A DNA stretch of 45,501 nucleotides from Demequina sp. NBRC 110055 (GTDB lineage Bacteria > Actinomycetota > Actinomycetes > Actinomycetales > Demequinaceae): NCBI RefSeq assembly GCF_002090135.1, contig NZ_BBRL01000012.1:1-45501 (forward strand). Reading direction: 5' to 3'. Made by a program: the position numbers and the translations under genes. How positions within the stretch are numbered: position 1 is the first letter of the stretch; every line of letters begins with the position of its first letter. Shown here one piece after another: positions 22,714-31,423 of this stretch. A model generated the notes under the pieces. That model saw only the letters and a list, made by a program, of their open reading frames with translations, did no database searches and had not been told where the DNA came from.

Positions 22714-24135
22714 CTAGTGGCCGCCGTGTCCGGGCAGGACTGCGGGATTGTGCCAGGGGCCGTCGTCGCCGATGAGGCGGCCGGCGGCCTCCTCCGGGCC
22801 CCACGAGCCCGGCTGGTACGCGATGGCGGGAGCGTGGTCGGTGAGGACGTCGTCGACCACACGCCAGGCCGCCTCGACCGAGTCTTCGTGGGTGAACAGG
22901 GCGCTGTCGCCGCGCAGGGCATCGGCGAGGAGTCGCTCGTAGGGTTCGCGCTCGAGTGGGCTTTCGGTGGGTAGCTTCAGTTCCTGTTCGTGACCCACGA
23001 ACTCTTCGCCGGGACGCTTGACGCGTACGGACAGCCCGATCTCGCCCTCGGGAGACAGGCGGAAGCGCAGCCGATTGGGATGCTGATCGGGGTCCTGAGC
23101 ATCGTCGAACAGGGCCTGCGGCGGCCGCGTGAAGTTCACCACGACCTCGCCGGCGGAGACCGCGAGGCATTTGCCGGTGCGCAGATAGAACGGCACTCCC
23201 GCCCACCGCCACGAGTCGATGTGGAGTTTCACGGCCGCGTAGGTCTCGACATCGGAGTGGGGGTCCACGCCGTGCTCGTCGCGGTAACCCACGAACTGGC
23301 CGCGGACGTAGTCCTGGCGCCTCAGCGGCCGCATCGCCTTGAAGACGTTGACCTTCGCCGCTTGCACAGCGCCGTAGCCCTGGTACGTGGGCGCCTCCAT
23401 CGTGAGCAGGGCGACGATCTGGAACAGGTGATTCTCCACGACGTCGCGCAGCGCCCCGGCGGACTCATAGAACGACCCGCGGTCGCGCACCCCGAAGTCC
23501 TCGGCCAGGGTTACCTGCACGGACTGGATGTAGTTGCGGTTCCAGATCGGCTCGAACATGGCGTTCGCGAACCGGAAGTACAGCAGGTTCATGATCTCTT
23601 CCTTGCCCAGGAAGTGATCGATGCGGAAGATCGACTCCTCGTCGAACGCGTCGCGGATCACGGCATTGAGGTCGCGCGCGCTGGCGAGGTCACGGCCGAA
23701 CGGCTTCTCCACCACCACCCGCGCGTCCCCGTGCAGCCCCACGGCCTTCAGTCCCTGGACGACGGTGCCGAAGAGCGACGGCGGAATCGCCAGGTAATGG
23801 GTGGGGCGGGCACACTCGGCGAGAGCATCCCGCAGCGCCTGGAAAGTCGCCGCGTCCTGGTAGTCGCCGTCGACGTAGCGCAGCAGCCCCACCAGGCGCT
23901 CAAGCGCCTCGGCGTCCACCGCATCGCCGTGCTTGGCGCGCACCGCCTCGCGGGCACGCTCGGCCAGGTCATCGACGCTCCACTGGGAGAACGCGACGCC
24001 GATGACGGGGACGTCCAAGGTGCCCGCCTTCACCATCCGATACAGGGACGGGAAGATCGACTTGCGGGCCAGGTCTCCGCTCGCGCCAAAGAACACGAGC
24101 GCATCGGATGGGGTACCGGGGGCGGCTCCAGGCAT
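22714..24135 (-). CDS. zwf: Glucose-6-phosphate 1-dehydrogenase
   Basis: A 473-residue enzyme that oxidises glucose 6-phosphate to 6-phosphogluconolactone, the entry to the oxidative pentose phosphate pathway. The coenzyme motif FGASGDLARK is at residues 15-24. The active-site signature FRIDHFLGKE carries the catalytic His and substrate-binding Lys, and VVVEKPFGRD and FYLRTGKCL are conserved. It has the usual length. ATG 24135 has TGGAG a few nt upstream. The neighbouring gnd and divergent tal belong to the same pathway. The actinobacterial tkt-tal-zwf-opcA-pgl order is not kept, and neither opcA nor pgl is present here. Confidence 0.94.
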   Translation of the reverse strand: MPGAAPGTPSDALVFFGASGDLARKSIFPSLYRMVKAGTLDVPVIGVAFSQWSVDDLAERAREAVRAKHGDAVDAEALERLVGLLRYVDGDYQDAATFQALRDALAECARPTHYLAIPPSLFGTVVQGLKAVGLHGDARVVVEKPFGRDLASARDLNAVIRDAFDEESIFRIDHFLGKEEIMNLLYFRFANAMFEPIWNRNYIQSVQVTLAEDFGVRDRGSFYESAGALRDVVENHLFQIVALLTMEAPTYQGYGAVQAAKVNVFKAMRPLRRQDYVRGQFVGYRDEHGVDPHSDVETYAAVKLHIDSWRWAGVPFYLRTGKCLAVSAGEVVVNFTRPPQALFDDAQDPDQHPNRLRFRLSPEGEIGLSVRVKRPGEEFVGHEQELKLPTESPLEREPYERLLADALRGDSALFTHEDSVEAAWRVVDDVLTDHAPAIAYQPGSWGPEEAAGRLIGDDGPWHNPAVLPGHGGH

Positions 24136-24229
24136 GACACTCCAGACATCGATACGTGCAGGTGGGTCGCGTTGGCGAGCCTAGTTGCCTGTGCGGCGGA
24201 ACGCACCATGGCAACCCCCTCGTGACGCG

Positions 24230-24248
24230 ACCGAGGTGAACCCTCGGT
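24230..24248. promoter_or_regulatory. Inverted repeat between zwf and tal
   Basis: ACCGAGG (24230-24236), TGAAC, CCTCGGT (24242-24248). It sits in the 238-bp divergent gap shared by zwf and tal and could be an operator for both. A likely tal -10, TATGCT (24290-24295), follows, with CGCATCGGCC just before it. Confidence 0.45.
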
Positions 24249-24373
24249 GACGATCGCCGGGTTTCCTGGCCGCCGCATCGGCCCCCTCCTATGCTGGCCG
24301 ACGGAATCCCGGCGCGGGTGGCCTCGTTGACGCGAGCATGCCCGCGCAACGCAACGACGCAAGGAGAACCCCG

Positions 24374-25498
24374 ATGACGACCACCTCGACCACGACCCCG
24401 CTCGCCGCGCTGTCCGCCGCCGGCGTGTCCATCTGGCTCGACGACCTCAGCCGCGAGCGTCTCGCAAGCGGTTCGCTGGCCCGCGACGTCGCAGAAAAGT
24501 CCATCGTGGGCGTCACCACCAACCCCTCGATTTTCGCCGCCGCCGTGTCCGGCTCCGATCAGTACGACGACCAGATCGCTCAGCTCGCCGCCCGCGGCGT
24601 GGACGTCGAGGAGTCGGTGCGGATGATTACCACCGCTGACGTGCGCGAGGCATGCGACGTGCTGCGCCCCGTCTACGACGCGACCGACGGCGTGGACGGC
24701 CGCGTCTCCATCGAGGTCGACCCGCGCTTCGCCCGCAACAGCGAGGCCACCATCGCGGAGGCGCGCCAACTGTGGTGGCTGGTGGACCGGCCCAACGTCA
24801 TGATCAAGATTCCCGCGACCGTCGAGGGCCTTCCCGCCATTCGTGCCGCGATCGCCGAGGGCATCTCGGTCAACGTCACGCTGATCTTCTCGCTCGAGCG
24901 CTACCGCGACGTGGTTGACGCCTACCTGTCGGGGCTTGAGGAAGCCCTCGAGGCCGGCCACGACCTCGCCGGCATCGAGTCGGTCGCCTCGTTCTTCATC
25001 TCCCGCGTGGACTCCGAGGTGGACAAGCGGCTGTCGGCCCTGGGTGAGGGATCACCGCTTGCCGGCACGGCCGCGATCGCGAACGCGCGTCTCGCGTTCG
25101 AACACCATGAAGACGTCCTCGCCTCGCCCCGGTGGGCCGCACTCGCCGCGGCGGGAGCCCACCCGCAGCGTCCGCTCTGGGCGTCGACGTCGGTGAAGAA
25201 CGACGCCTATCCCGACACGATGTACGTCGACGAGCTCGTGACGGCCGGCACCGTCAACACCATGCCCGAGTCGACGATCGATGCCTTCGCCGATCACGGC
25301 CCCGTGCCGGCGTCGACCGACGGGTGGGACACGGTGCATGGCACCGGCGACGAGGCGCGGGCGACGTTCGGCGCACTCACGTCCGCCGGCGTCGATATGG
25401 CCGATGTCACGGCGCAGTTGGAGGACAAGGGCATCGCCAAGTTCGCGGACGCGTGGGAGGAACTCCTCGCCCGCGTCGCCGAGCAGCTGGCTCGATAG
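24374..25498 (+). CDS. tal: Transaldolase
   Basis: A 374-residue actinobacterial-type transaldolase that transfers a dihydroxyacetone unit between sugar phosphates in the non-oxidative pentose phosphate pathway. Visible motifs are [33 protein letters not shown] (Schiff-base Lys), [13 protein letters not shown] and [17 protein letters not shown] at 24361-24366 lies 7 nt before ATG 24374. It is transcribed divergently from zwf-gnd and ends before a small hairpin shared with the convergent lipoprotein gene. Confidence 0.94.
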   Translation: MTTTSTTTPLAALSAAGVSIWLDDLSRERLASGSLARDVAEKSIVGVTTNPSIFAAAVSGSDQYDDQIAQLAARGVDVEESVRMITTADVREACDVLRPVYDATDGVDGRVSIEVDPRFARNSEATIAEARQLWWLVDRPNVMIKIPATVEGLPAIRAAIAEGISVNVTLIFSLERYRDVVDAYLSGLEEALEAGHDLAGIESVASFFISRVDSEVDKRLSALGEGSPLAGTAAIANARLAFEHHEDVLASPRWAALAAAGAHPQRPLWASTSVKNDAYPDTMYVDELVTAGTVNTMPESTIDAFADHGPVPASTDGWDTVHGTGDEARATFGALTSAGVDMADVTAQLEDKGIAKFADAWEELLARVAEQLAR

Positions 25499-25510
25499 GC
25501 AGGTCGCGCG

Positions 25511-25530
25511 CGTGAGGTCGCGCTCTCACG
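25511..25530. terminator. Hairpin between convergent tal and lipoprotein genes
   Basis: CGTGAG (25511-25516), 8-nt loop, CTCACG (25525-25530). It lies in the 36-bp gap between the two stops, so it could act in both directions. Confidence 0.4.
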
Positions 25531-25534
25531 GCTC

Positions 25535-26209
25535 CTACTCGGACAGGTCGCCGCAGCGGGCCCGCGTGTACGCGACGATGTGGCTCACTGCGGCGGCCCC
25601 CGATCCGATGGACTCCGCGGCGCCAGGCTGCGCCAACAACGTCACCATGGCCTCGTCGTACTCGGCGATCGAGCCGACGGAGGCCACGATCTCGGCCTCG
25701 GGGCGCGCGTACACGTCGATGTACGCGAACAAGTCGACAAAGGCCTGGTCCGCCTGAGCCGTCGTGACCGAGGCGGCGGCGTCGTCCCAGGCGACCGAGT
25801 CGATCCTGTCGTGCGCGGCGCCCCATTCCTCCTCGAGGGTGGCGATGGCCTCGAGCATGCGGGCGCCCGCGGCGTTGACGACGTCGATGCTGCCCGCGTC
25901 GTCCTCGATGCCCGTCTCGATGCTCTTGGCGTCCGTCGCCTCGAGCAACGCGATCTGCGCGGCGTAGCCGTCGCGCGCCGCCTCACAGTAGGGGTCGATG
26001 CCGCCGGCGATGGCGTCCGGCGACGTCTGCGAGGTCCCGCTCGTTGCGCTCGCCGATGCGGTGGCGGATGCCGTGGGCGCCGCCTCGGCGTCGCCCGCCC
26101 GGGGGGACGGCGCGCCCGACGACGCGGGGTCGGCGTCGCCGCCCGCGCACCCCGCGAGCGCAAGGACCAGACCCACGGACGTGGCGGTCACCGCGATCGA
26201 GGAGCGCAT
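25535..26209 (-). CDS. Lipoprotein, unknown
   Basis: A 224-residue exported lipoprotein. The signal peptide ends in a lipobox, LALAGC (lipidated Cys at about 21), followed by a Ser/Ala/Pro/Thr-rich linker (22-65). The remaining helical domain is acidic and has two further Cys. No enzyme motif or family is recognised. ATG 26209 lies 6 nt after CACGCT, so leaderless expression is possible. Confidence 0.75.
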   Translation of the reverse strand: MRSSIAVTATSVGLVLALAGCAGGDADPASSGAPSPRAGDAEAAPTASATASASATSGTSQTSPDAIAGGIDPYCEAARDGYAAQIALLEATDAKSIETGIEDDAGSIDVVNAAGARMLEAIATLEEEWGAAHDRIDSVAWDDAAASVTTAQADQAFVDLFAYIDVYARPEAEIVASVGSIAEYDEAMVTLLAQPGAAESIGSGAAAVSHIVAYTRARCGDLSE

Positions 26210-26248
26210 GACTCGAGCGTGCCAGACGCGGGCGGCGCGCGCGAGTGA

Positions 26249-27238
26249 TTAGCGGTGGACGACCGCCTTGCCGATGAGCCGGCCCGACTCGACGAGCCGG
26301 TGAGCCTCACGGATGCCGGCGGCGGAGAAATCGCCGATGCGTGCGGTGGCGGTGGGGACCACCTCGCCGGCGTCCACGAGCGCCGCCGTCTCCGCGAGCA
26401 TCCGACCCTGTTCGGCCATGTCCCATGTCTCGTACCGCGAGCGCGCGAACATGTACTCCCAGTGGAAGCCGATGGACTTTGCGAACAGGGGCAACAGGTC
26501 GAGCTTCCCGCCGTCGATCGACACGATCTGCCCGAACGGTCGCAGCACCTGACCGTAGGCCTCGATGTTGCCGGGCGTGTACGACGAGAACACGTACTCG
26601 AGGCCATCGGGCGCGAGCTCCAGGACCGAGGCGGCCAGATCGCGGTGGTCGGCCACCGCATCGGCCCCCATCCGCCGGCACCATGCCGCGGATTCCTCGC
26701 GCGACGCCGTCGCGATGACGCGCAGGCCCGTCAGCCGCTTGGCGAGCTGGATCAGGATGGAGCCCACGCCGCCGGCGCCGCCCACCATGAGAATCGTGCC
26801 GGTGTCCTCGCGGTTGATCCGCATTCGCTCGAACATGCCCTCCCACGCGGTGATGGCCGTCAGCGGCAGCGAGGCGGCATCGGCAAAGGAGACCGACTCG
26901 GGCTTGCGGGAGACGATCCGGTAGTCCACGGCCTGCAGGTCCGCGTTCGATCCGTCGCGGAACGCGTCACCCGACCACCACACCTCGTCACCCACCGCGA
27001 AGCCCTCGACGGCGGAGCCGAGGGCTACCACGGTGCCCGCGCCGTCGAAGCCGAGGATGCGCGGCGGGCCATCGGCCTTGACCTTCATCCGGCGCTTCAC
27101 GTCCGTGGGGTTGACCGAGACCGCCTCGACACGGATGAGGAGGTCGCGATCGCGGACGGTGGGGTCGGAGACCTCGATGTCCTGGAGGGCGAGCGGGTCC
27201 TCGACGGGTCGCGAGTCGAGCGCGGCGATGGCATGCAT
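26249..27238 (-). CDS. MDR-superfamily NAD(P)H reductase (zinc-independent ADH-like)
   Basis: A 329-residue medium-chain dehydrogenase/reductase. It has the GroES-like N-terminal domain (VNPTDVKRR, GFDGAGTVVALG) and a Rossmann cofactor domain with VGGAGGVGSILIQLAKR. Zinc ligands of true alcohol dehydrogenases are not evident, so quinone- or enone-reductase-type activity is more likely. It resembles the adh_fam_1 group. AGGAGG precedes ATG 27238. A TetR-family gene ends 54 bp upstream on the same strand and could control it. Confidence 0.85.
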   Translation of the reverse strand: MHAIAALDSRPVEDPLALQDIEVSDPTVRDRDLLIRVEAVSVNPTDVKRRMKVKADGPPRILGFDGAGTVVALGSAVEGFAVGDEVWWSGDAFRDGSNADLQAVDYRIVSRKPESVSFADAASLPLTAITAWEGMFERMRINREDTGTILMVGGAGGVGSILIQLAKRLTGLRVIATASREESAAWCRRMGADAVADHRDLAASVLELAPDGLEYVFSSYTPGNIEAYGQVLRPFGQIVSIDGGKLDLLPLFAKSIGFHWEYMFARSRYETWDMAEQGRMLAETAALVDAGEVVPTATARIGDFSAAGIREAHRLVESGRLIGKAVVHR

Positions 27239-27292
27239 GAGGTCCTCCTGTCGCGACAGGCCCGATGCCTGCCGGAGTGCTTGTCTGGGGCG

Positions 27293-28021
27293 TCAACCCT
27301 GGGGCGGGTCGACCTGTTCCGGGGAGGCGTCGTCGGCGGGGTGGTCGGGCGCGTCGTGCGGCGGCAGGGCAGGGGGCGTGGTGGCGTCGGGGCCGGCGAG
27401 CCTCACCCGCGCTTCGGTCGCTACCTCGGTGGCGGCGGCCCACCCCAGGCCCGCGGCACACAGCGCGTGTGTCATGACGAGCTGCAGGCCGTCGACGTCC
27501 CCGAGCGCCTTCGCGTCGGCCGCTTCGATGACGTCGACGGTTGCCTGCTCGATGAGCCACGCGATGGCGGCGGGGGAGAGGTCGTCACGAATCTCGAGCC
27601 GGACGGAGGCGTCGGCCACCGCCTCGCGCAGCGTGGCACGCAGGGGGGTGAGCGCCTTCTCGACCGCCCGGCGGTACGGGCCGCGCGCCGCCATGCGGGC
27701 GAGAGGCAGGACGGGGGCCTGGTCCTGCCAGACACGTCCGATCAGCATGGCGATCTGCGTCAGCGGCTCACCGTCGTCGAGGAACACCGCCCCGGCGAGG
27801 CGTGCGGCGCCGCGCACCACCGTGGCTTCCACGAGCGCGGCCCTGGTGGGAAAGAGCCGCCGCGCCGTGTCCTCGTCGACGCGGGCGCGCCGCGCGACCG
27901 CCCCCAGCGGCGCACCCGGGTCGCGCCCGAGCACCTCGACGGTGGCCTCGAGCATGCGCTCGCGCGCGGACGCGTCCTCGCCTGCCATCGCCTGCGCGCG
28001 CCCCCGGCGAAACAGCGTCAT
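27293..28021 (-). CDS. TetR-family transcriptional regulator
   Basis: A 242-residue regulator with an N-terminal helix-turn-helix (about 18-62: ERMLEATVEVLG ... LGAVARRARVDEDTARRLFPTRAALVEATV). A helical ligand domain follows, then a disordered Pro/Asp-rich tail of about 30 residues. The ATG overlaps the stop of the epimerase gene (ATGA), so the pair is coupled; that defines the start despite the frame being open upstream. The MDR reductase gene follows. Ligand unknown. Confidence 0.82.
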   Translation of the reverse strand: MTLFRRGRAQAMAGEDASARERMLEATVEVLGRDPGAPLGAVARRARVDEDTARRLFPTRAALVEATVVRGAARLAGAVFLDDGEPLTQIAMLIGRVWQDQAPVLPLARMAARGPYRRAVEKALTPLRATLREAVADASVRLEIRDDLSPAAIAWLIEQATVDVIEAADAKALGDVDGLQLVMTHALCAAGLGWAAATEVATEARVRLAGPDATTPPALPPHDAPDHPADDASPEQVDPPQG

Positions 28022-29049
28022 GCGCCCGCCTCGGCGAGGGCGTGACGATAGATAGCGGCGAGCCGATCGAGCATGGTGTTGGCGGCGTCGTCCACGCTCT
28101 GGCGTGCGGGATCGGCCTCGAACCACTCCACACACTCGCGGATGCCCTCGGCGAACGAAATCTTGGCCTCCCAGCCGGGCACCAGATCCTTGATCTTCGA
28201 CGTGTCATAGGCGGCGGGGTGCATCTTGTCGCCGTAGATCGAGCCAGCCTGATCGGGCGCGGCCGTCACCATGGCGTCGGAGGGGACACAGACGCGCTGG
28301 GCTCCGAATTGCTCGGCGCTGAGCCCGGCGGCGTCGGCGATCGCGCCATAGATGGCGTTCCACGTCAGCGCCTCGTCCGACGTGATGTGGACCGCCTCGC
28401 CCAGTGCGCGGTCGTTGCCGAACAGGCCCACGGCCGCCGCCGCGAGGTCGCGCGCATGGGTGAGAGTCCACAGTCCTGTCCCGTCACCGGGAATGACGAC
28501 GTCCGCGCCGCGCCGCATGCGCTCCACGATGGTCCACGGGTGGCGGCTGTTGCCGGTGAACGCCGGGATCTTGCTGGGGCCATACGTGTGCGCGGGCCGG
28601 ATGATCGTGTAACCCAGCCCGGCCGCGGTCGCGTGCTCGCGGAGCACCTGCTCCGCCTGCGCCTTGAGGCGTGCGTACTCCCAGAACAGGTTCTCCTGCG
28701 GGTCGTCCTCGCGGGTGAGGTGGAGCCGATCGAACGTCTGATAACTCGCCGAGGTGGCGATCAACACGTACTGATCCGTCAGCGCCGCAAAGGTCTCGAC
28801 GTCGGCGGCGACATGCTCGGGCGTGAAGGCGATCGACTGCAGCACGGTGTCGTACCGTTCGCCTGCGAGGGCACTACGAAGGGCCGATGCGTCGGTCGCG
28901 TCGACGACGACGCTCCGGGCGCCGTGGGGAGGCTGGGCGGTGGCCGAGCGGCCGCGGTTGACGAGGGTGAGCTCGTGGCCGGCGGCGACGGCCGCCTGGG
29001 CCACCTCGGACGAAATGAGGCCGGTCCCTCCGACAATGAGGATGCGCAT
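28018..29049 (-). CDS. NAD-dependent epimerase/dehydratase-family protein
   Basis: A 343-residue extended SDR protein. The Rossmann motif GGTGLISSEVAQAAVAAGHELTLVNRG is at residues 7-33. STSASYQTF-like sequence and an RPAHTYGPS segment follow, as in nucleotide-sugar epimerases and related reductases. The classical Tyr-x-x-x-Lys is replaced by YARLK (EYARLKAQAE), which still supplies Tyr and Lys. Substrate unknown. The start at 29049 lies 6 nt after TAGCCT, a likely leaderless promoter. The stop overlaps the TetR gene. Confidence 0.82.
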   Translation of the reverse strand: MRILIVGGTGLISSEVAQAAVAAGHELTLVNRGRSATAQPPHGARSVVVDATDASALRSALAGERYDTVLQSIAFTPEHVAADVETFAALTDQYVLIATSASYQTFDRLHLTREDDPQENLFWEYARLKAQAEQVLREHATAAGLGYTIIRPAHTYGPSKIPAFTGNSRHPWTIVERMRRGADVVIPGDGTGLWTLTHARDLAAAAVGLFGNDRALGEAVHITSDEALTWNAIYGAIADAAGLSAEQFGAQRVCVPSDAMVTAAPDQAGSIYGDKMHPAAYDTSKIKDLVPGWEAKISFAEGIRECVEWFEADPARQSVDDAANTMLDRLAAIYRHALAEAGA

Positions 29050-29105
29050 GCCCTCAGGCTACTGTCAGGCGCCTCGGGCCTCATTCGCGGGAGTACTCTG
29101 ACGCC
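29050..29105. promoter_or_regulatory. Compact divergent leaderless promoters
   Basis: The whole 56-bp gap holds two face-to-face -10 elements: TAGCCT for the minus gene (complement of 29056-29061) and TACTCT for the plus gene (29094-29099), each 6 nt from its ATG. The two promoters must share upstream DNA, so polymerase binding may be mutually exclusive. Confidence 0.6.
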
Positions 29106-29780
29106 ATGATCGACGACTGGGGGGTCGCGCTCCAGCGCGCCGTGTCCACCGAGCTGCCGCGTGGATGGCGAGACGCCGCGCCGTGGGGGTTTCCGGCCCA
29201 GGCCGAGCTCGCGCTCATCGGTGGCGTGTTCGCCGCGCAGGTCCAGGGCCGCGTCGTGGACTCGCTCGCCTCCCGTTACATGGTGGCCCGTCCCGGTCGC
29301 ATGCTCGACAACCTCGCCGACCTCGCGGCGATTGCACCCGATGACCTCGCCGCTTACCTCGGCGACGAGTGGGGCGGCTCCACGGTGCTCGGGGTGCCAC
29401 GCAGGCGCGTCGAGGTGGTCCTCGAGGCCGCCGGCCTGCTGGCGGAGCAGGGCATCACCTCAGCGGTGCGCTTTCGTGAGGCGGCCACCGATGCCTCGAG
29501 GGCCGTCGAGCGCGTCCTCATGAGTGTGCGCGGTATCGGCCCCGTGACGGCCGACTCGATCGCGGTGCACATGCAGGCCGACCTGCGTCCGGACACGCGC
29601 ATGGTGGCCTTCATCGCGGACAGCGTGGGAGAGGACGCGGTCACGCTGGGCGTCGACGGGGCGTCGGGCGCGCTCACGGAGGCCGCACGGCGCATGAGTG
29701 TGCAGCGTCGCGTACTCCAGCATGCGCTGTGGACCATCATCACGGCGAATGACGCGCCGGGAGATACGCCCGAACTCTGA
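29106..29780 (+). CDS. HhH-containing protein, DNA-glycosylase-like fold
   Basis: A 224-residue mostly helical protein. A helix-hairpin-helix signature, VRGIGPVTADSIAVHM (about 142-157), is like that of endonuclease III/HhH-GPD glycosylases. I cannot see the usual catalytic Lys-Asp arrangement clearly, nor the four-Cys cluster. DNA binding is likely; base-excision activity is uncertain. The ATG lies 6 nt after TACTCT (leaderless). Confidence 0.6.
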   Translation: MIDDWGVALQRAVSTELPRGWRDAAPWGFPAQAELALIGGVFAAQVQGRVVDSLASRYMVARPGRMLDNLADLAAIAPDDLAAYLGDEWGGSTVLGVPRRRVEVVLEAAGLLAEQGITSAVRFREAATDASRAVERVLMSVRGIGPVTADSIAVHMQADLRPDTRMVAFIADSVGEDAVTLGVDGASGALTEAARRMSVQRRVLQHALWTIITANDAPGDTPEL

Positions 29781-29787
29781 CGACCCC

Positions 29788-30297
29788 CTACGGCAGGCCG
29801 TCGACGGTGCGGGCCAGGAGTGCCACCCGCGCGGGGCCGTCGGTGAGGGCATGCTCGCCGAGCCGGCGGAATCCCAGCGCCTCGTGAAACGACAGGGAGC
29901 GCTGATCGAGCGGTTCGAGCGCGACCTCCGTGGTGACCTCGTTCGCGCCGCGCTCGCGGGCCCGCTCGAAGACGGACTCGTATAGCGCCCGGCCGATGCC
30001 GGTGCCGCGCGCCGCCGAGGACACCACGATGCGGTCGATGTACTGGTGGCGCGTGTGGCGCTCCTCGAACCAGCGATAGTTGGGTGAGGCATATGGCTGG
30101 CCGCCGCCCAGGCTGAGCAGGAACGCGGTGATGTCGCCCACGCGGCTGGTCGCCACGAGGGCCACGTCGCACATACCGCGCAACTCGGCCAACGCCGCGG
30201 CGTCGAGGGGACGGATCGTGGGGGAGGCGTCGTTGTTCAGGCGCAGCACCGCGTCGAGGTCGGACTCGCGCATCACGCGCAGGCGGAGGAACTGCAT
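29788..30297 (-). CDS. GNAT-family N-acetyltransferase
   Basis: A 169-residue GNAT protein. IDRIVVSSAARGTGIGRALYESVFERA carries the acetyl-CoA loop, and SLSFHEALGFRRLGEHAL the C-terminal fold. It resembles predicted acetyltransferases of the COG3818 kind. ATG 30297 lies 6 nt after CACAAT on the coding strand, so it is likely leaderless. It converges with the HhH gene, 7 bp between stops. Confidence 0.83.
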   Translation of the reverse strand: MQFLRLRVMRESDLDAVLRLNNDASPTIRPLDAAALAELRGMCDVALVATSRVGDITAFLLSLGGGQPYASPNYRWFEERHTRHQYIDRIVVSSAARGTGIGRALYESVFERARERGANEVTTEVALEPLDQRSLSFHEALGFRRLGEHALTDGPARVALLARTVDGLP

Positions 30298-30373
30298 GGC
30301 CACATTGTGCCGTGTGCGTGTCACGAACGCGTGACGAATCCGCGTCACCGGAGTTGCGAGGTGCGTCCCGGCT

Positions 30374-31357
30374 TTACGGCAGGAGCAGGACCTTTCCCGT
30401 CGTGGTGCGACCCTCGAGAGCCTCGTGTGCGGCGCGGGCTTCACCGAGCTGATAGGTCGCGCCGATGCGCACGTCGAGCGAGCCGTCCGCGATCCCCGCG
30501 AAGAGTTCTTGCGACCGCCATGCGCGCTCCTCAGGTGTCCGCAGGAAGTGTTCGAGCGTCGGACGCGTCACCGTGAGCGAGCCGCCCGCATTGAGGCGCT
30601 GCAGGTCGAACGGTGTGACCTGTCCCGACGCGCCGCCGAACAGCACCAGGGTGCCTCGCACGGCGAGCGAAGCGAGTGAGCCGTCGAAGGTGGCGGCACC
30701 CACGCCGTCGTACACGACGTCCACGCCCTCGCCGTCCGTGAGTTCACGCACGCGCGTGGGAAGCTCGGACGCCATGTCGGCGAAGCGGTCGTAGCGGATC
30801 ACCTCGGCCGCGCCCGCCCCTCGCGACAGGGCCTCCTTCTCTGCGGTGGACACGGTGGTGATGACGCGCGCGCCGCGGTTCACCGCCATCTGCGTGAGCA
30901 GCAGCCCCACGCCGCCGGCGCCGGCATGCACGAGCACGGTGTGCCCGTCCGCCACTGCATAACTCGACGTGCACAGGTAGTGAGCGGTAAGCCCCTGCAG
31001 CATCGCGGCGGCGGCGACGGTGAGGTCGACGTCGGCCGGCACGGCGTACAGGTCGGCAGCGTCCACGGCGACGCGCTCGGCGTACGAGCCGGGAGCCGCA
31101 CACCAGGCGACGCGGTCGCCCACGGCCACCCCCGTGACGCCGGGGCCCACATCAACGACGTGTCCCGCGCCCTCCGCGCCCACGCGGTGCGGGTAGTCCA
31201 CCTGGTAGACGCCCGAGCGCCGGTAGGTGTCGATGAAATTGACGCCGGCGGCGGCGACGTCGACCACGACCTGGCCGGGGTCGGGCTCGGGAGCGGGCAC
31301 GTCTCGCATCTCCATCGTGCTGGCGGGACCGGCGACGGGTGCGATGACGGCGCGCAT
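30374..31357 (-). CDS. NADPH:quinone oxidoreductase-like protein
   Basis: A 327-residue MDR reductase of the zeta-crystallin/QorA type. [14 protein letters not shown] and [17 protein letters not shown] lie in the substrate domain, and [15 protein letters not shown] in the NADPH-binding Rossmann. No zinc ligands. It reduces quinones by one or two electrons in known members. ATG 31357 lies 6 nt after CACGAT, so a leaderless start is likely. It diverges from argC across 66 bp, so the ArgR-like site there might touch both promoters. Confidence 0.9.
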   Translation of the reverse strand: MRAVIAPVAGPASTMEMRDVPAPEPDPGQVVVDVAAAGVNFIDTYRRSGVYQVDYPHRVGAEGAGHVVDVGPGVTGVAVGDRVAWCAAPGSYAERVAVDAADLYAVPADVDLTVAAAAMLQGLTAHYLCTSSYAVADGHTVLVHAGAGGVGLLLTQMAVNRGARVITTVSTAEKEALSRGAGAAEVIRYDRFADMASELPTRVRELTDGEGVDVVYDGVGAATFDGSLASLAVRGTLVLFGGASGQVTPFDLQRLNAGGSLTVTRPTLEHFLRTPEERAWRSQELFAGIADGSLDVRIGATYQLGEARAAHEALEGRTTTGKVLLLP

Positions 31358-31397
31358 GGCACCATCGTGACACGGCCCCGCGCGCCGTCGTCGTGTC

Positions 31398-31422
31398 ATG
31401 CAAAGATCTGTATAGTTATGCA
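31398..31422 (+). promoter_or_regulatory. argC promoter with ArgR-like box
   Basis: The near-palindrome TGTATA-GT-TATGCA (31409-31422) contains the -10 TATAGT (31411-31416). A further ATGCA half-site lies at 31398-31402, two helical turns away. ATGCA/TGCAT half-sites fit actinobacterial ArgR boxes. argR itself is in the operon, so autoregulated feedback by arginine is likely. ATG 31424 lies 7 nt after the -10. Confidence 0.65.
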
Positions 31423-31423
31423 C

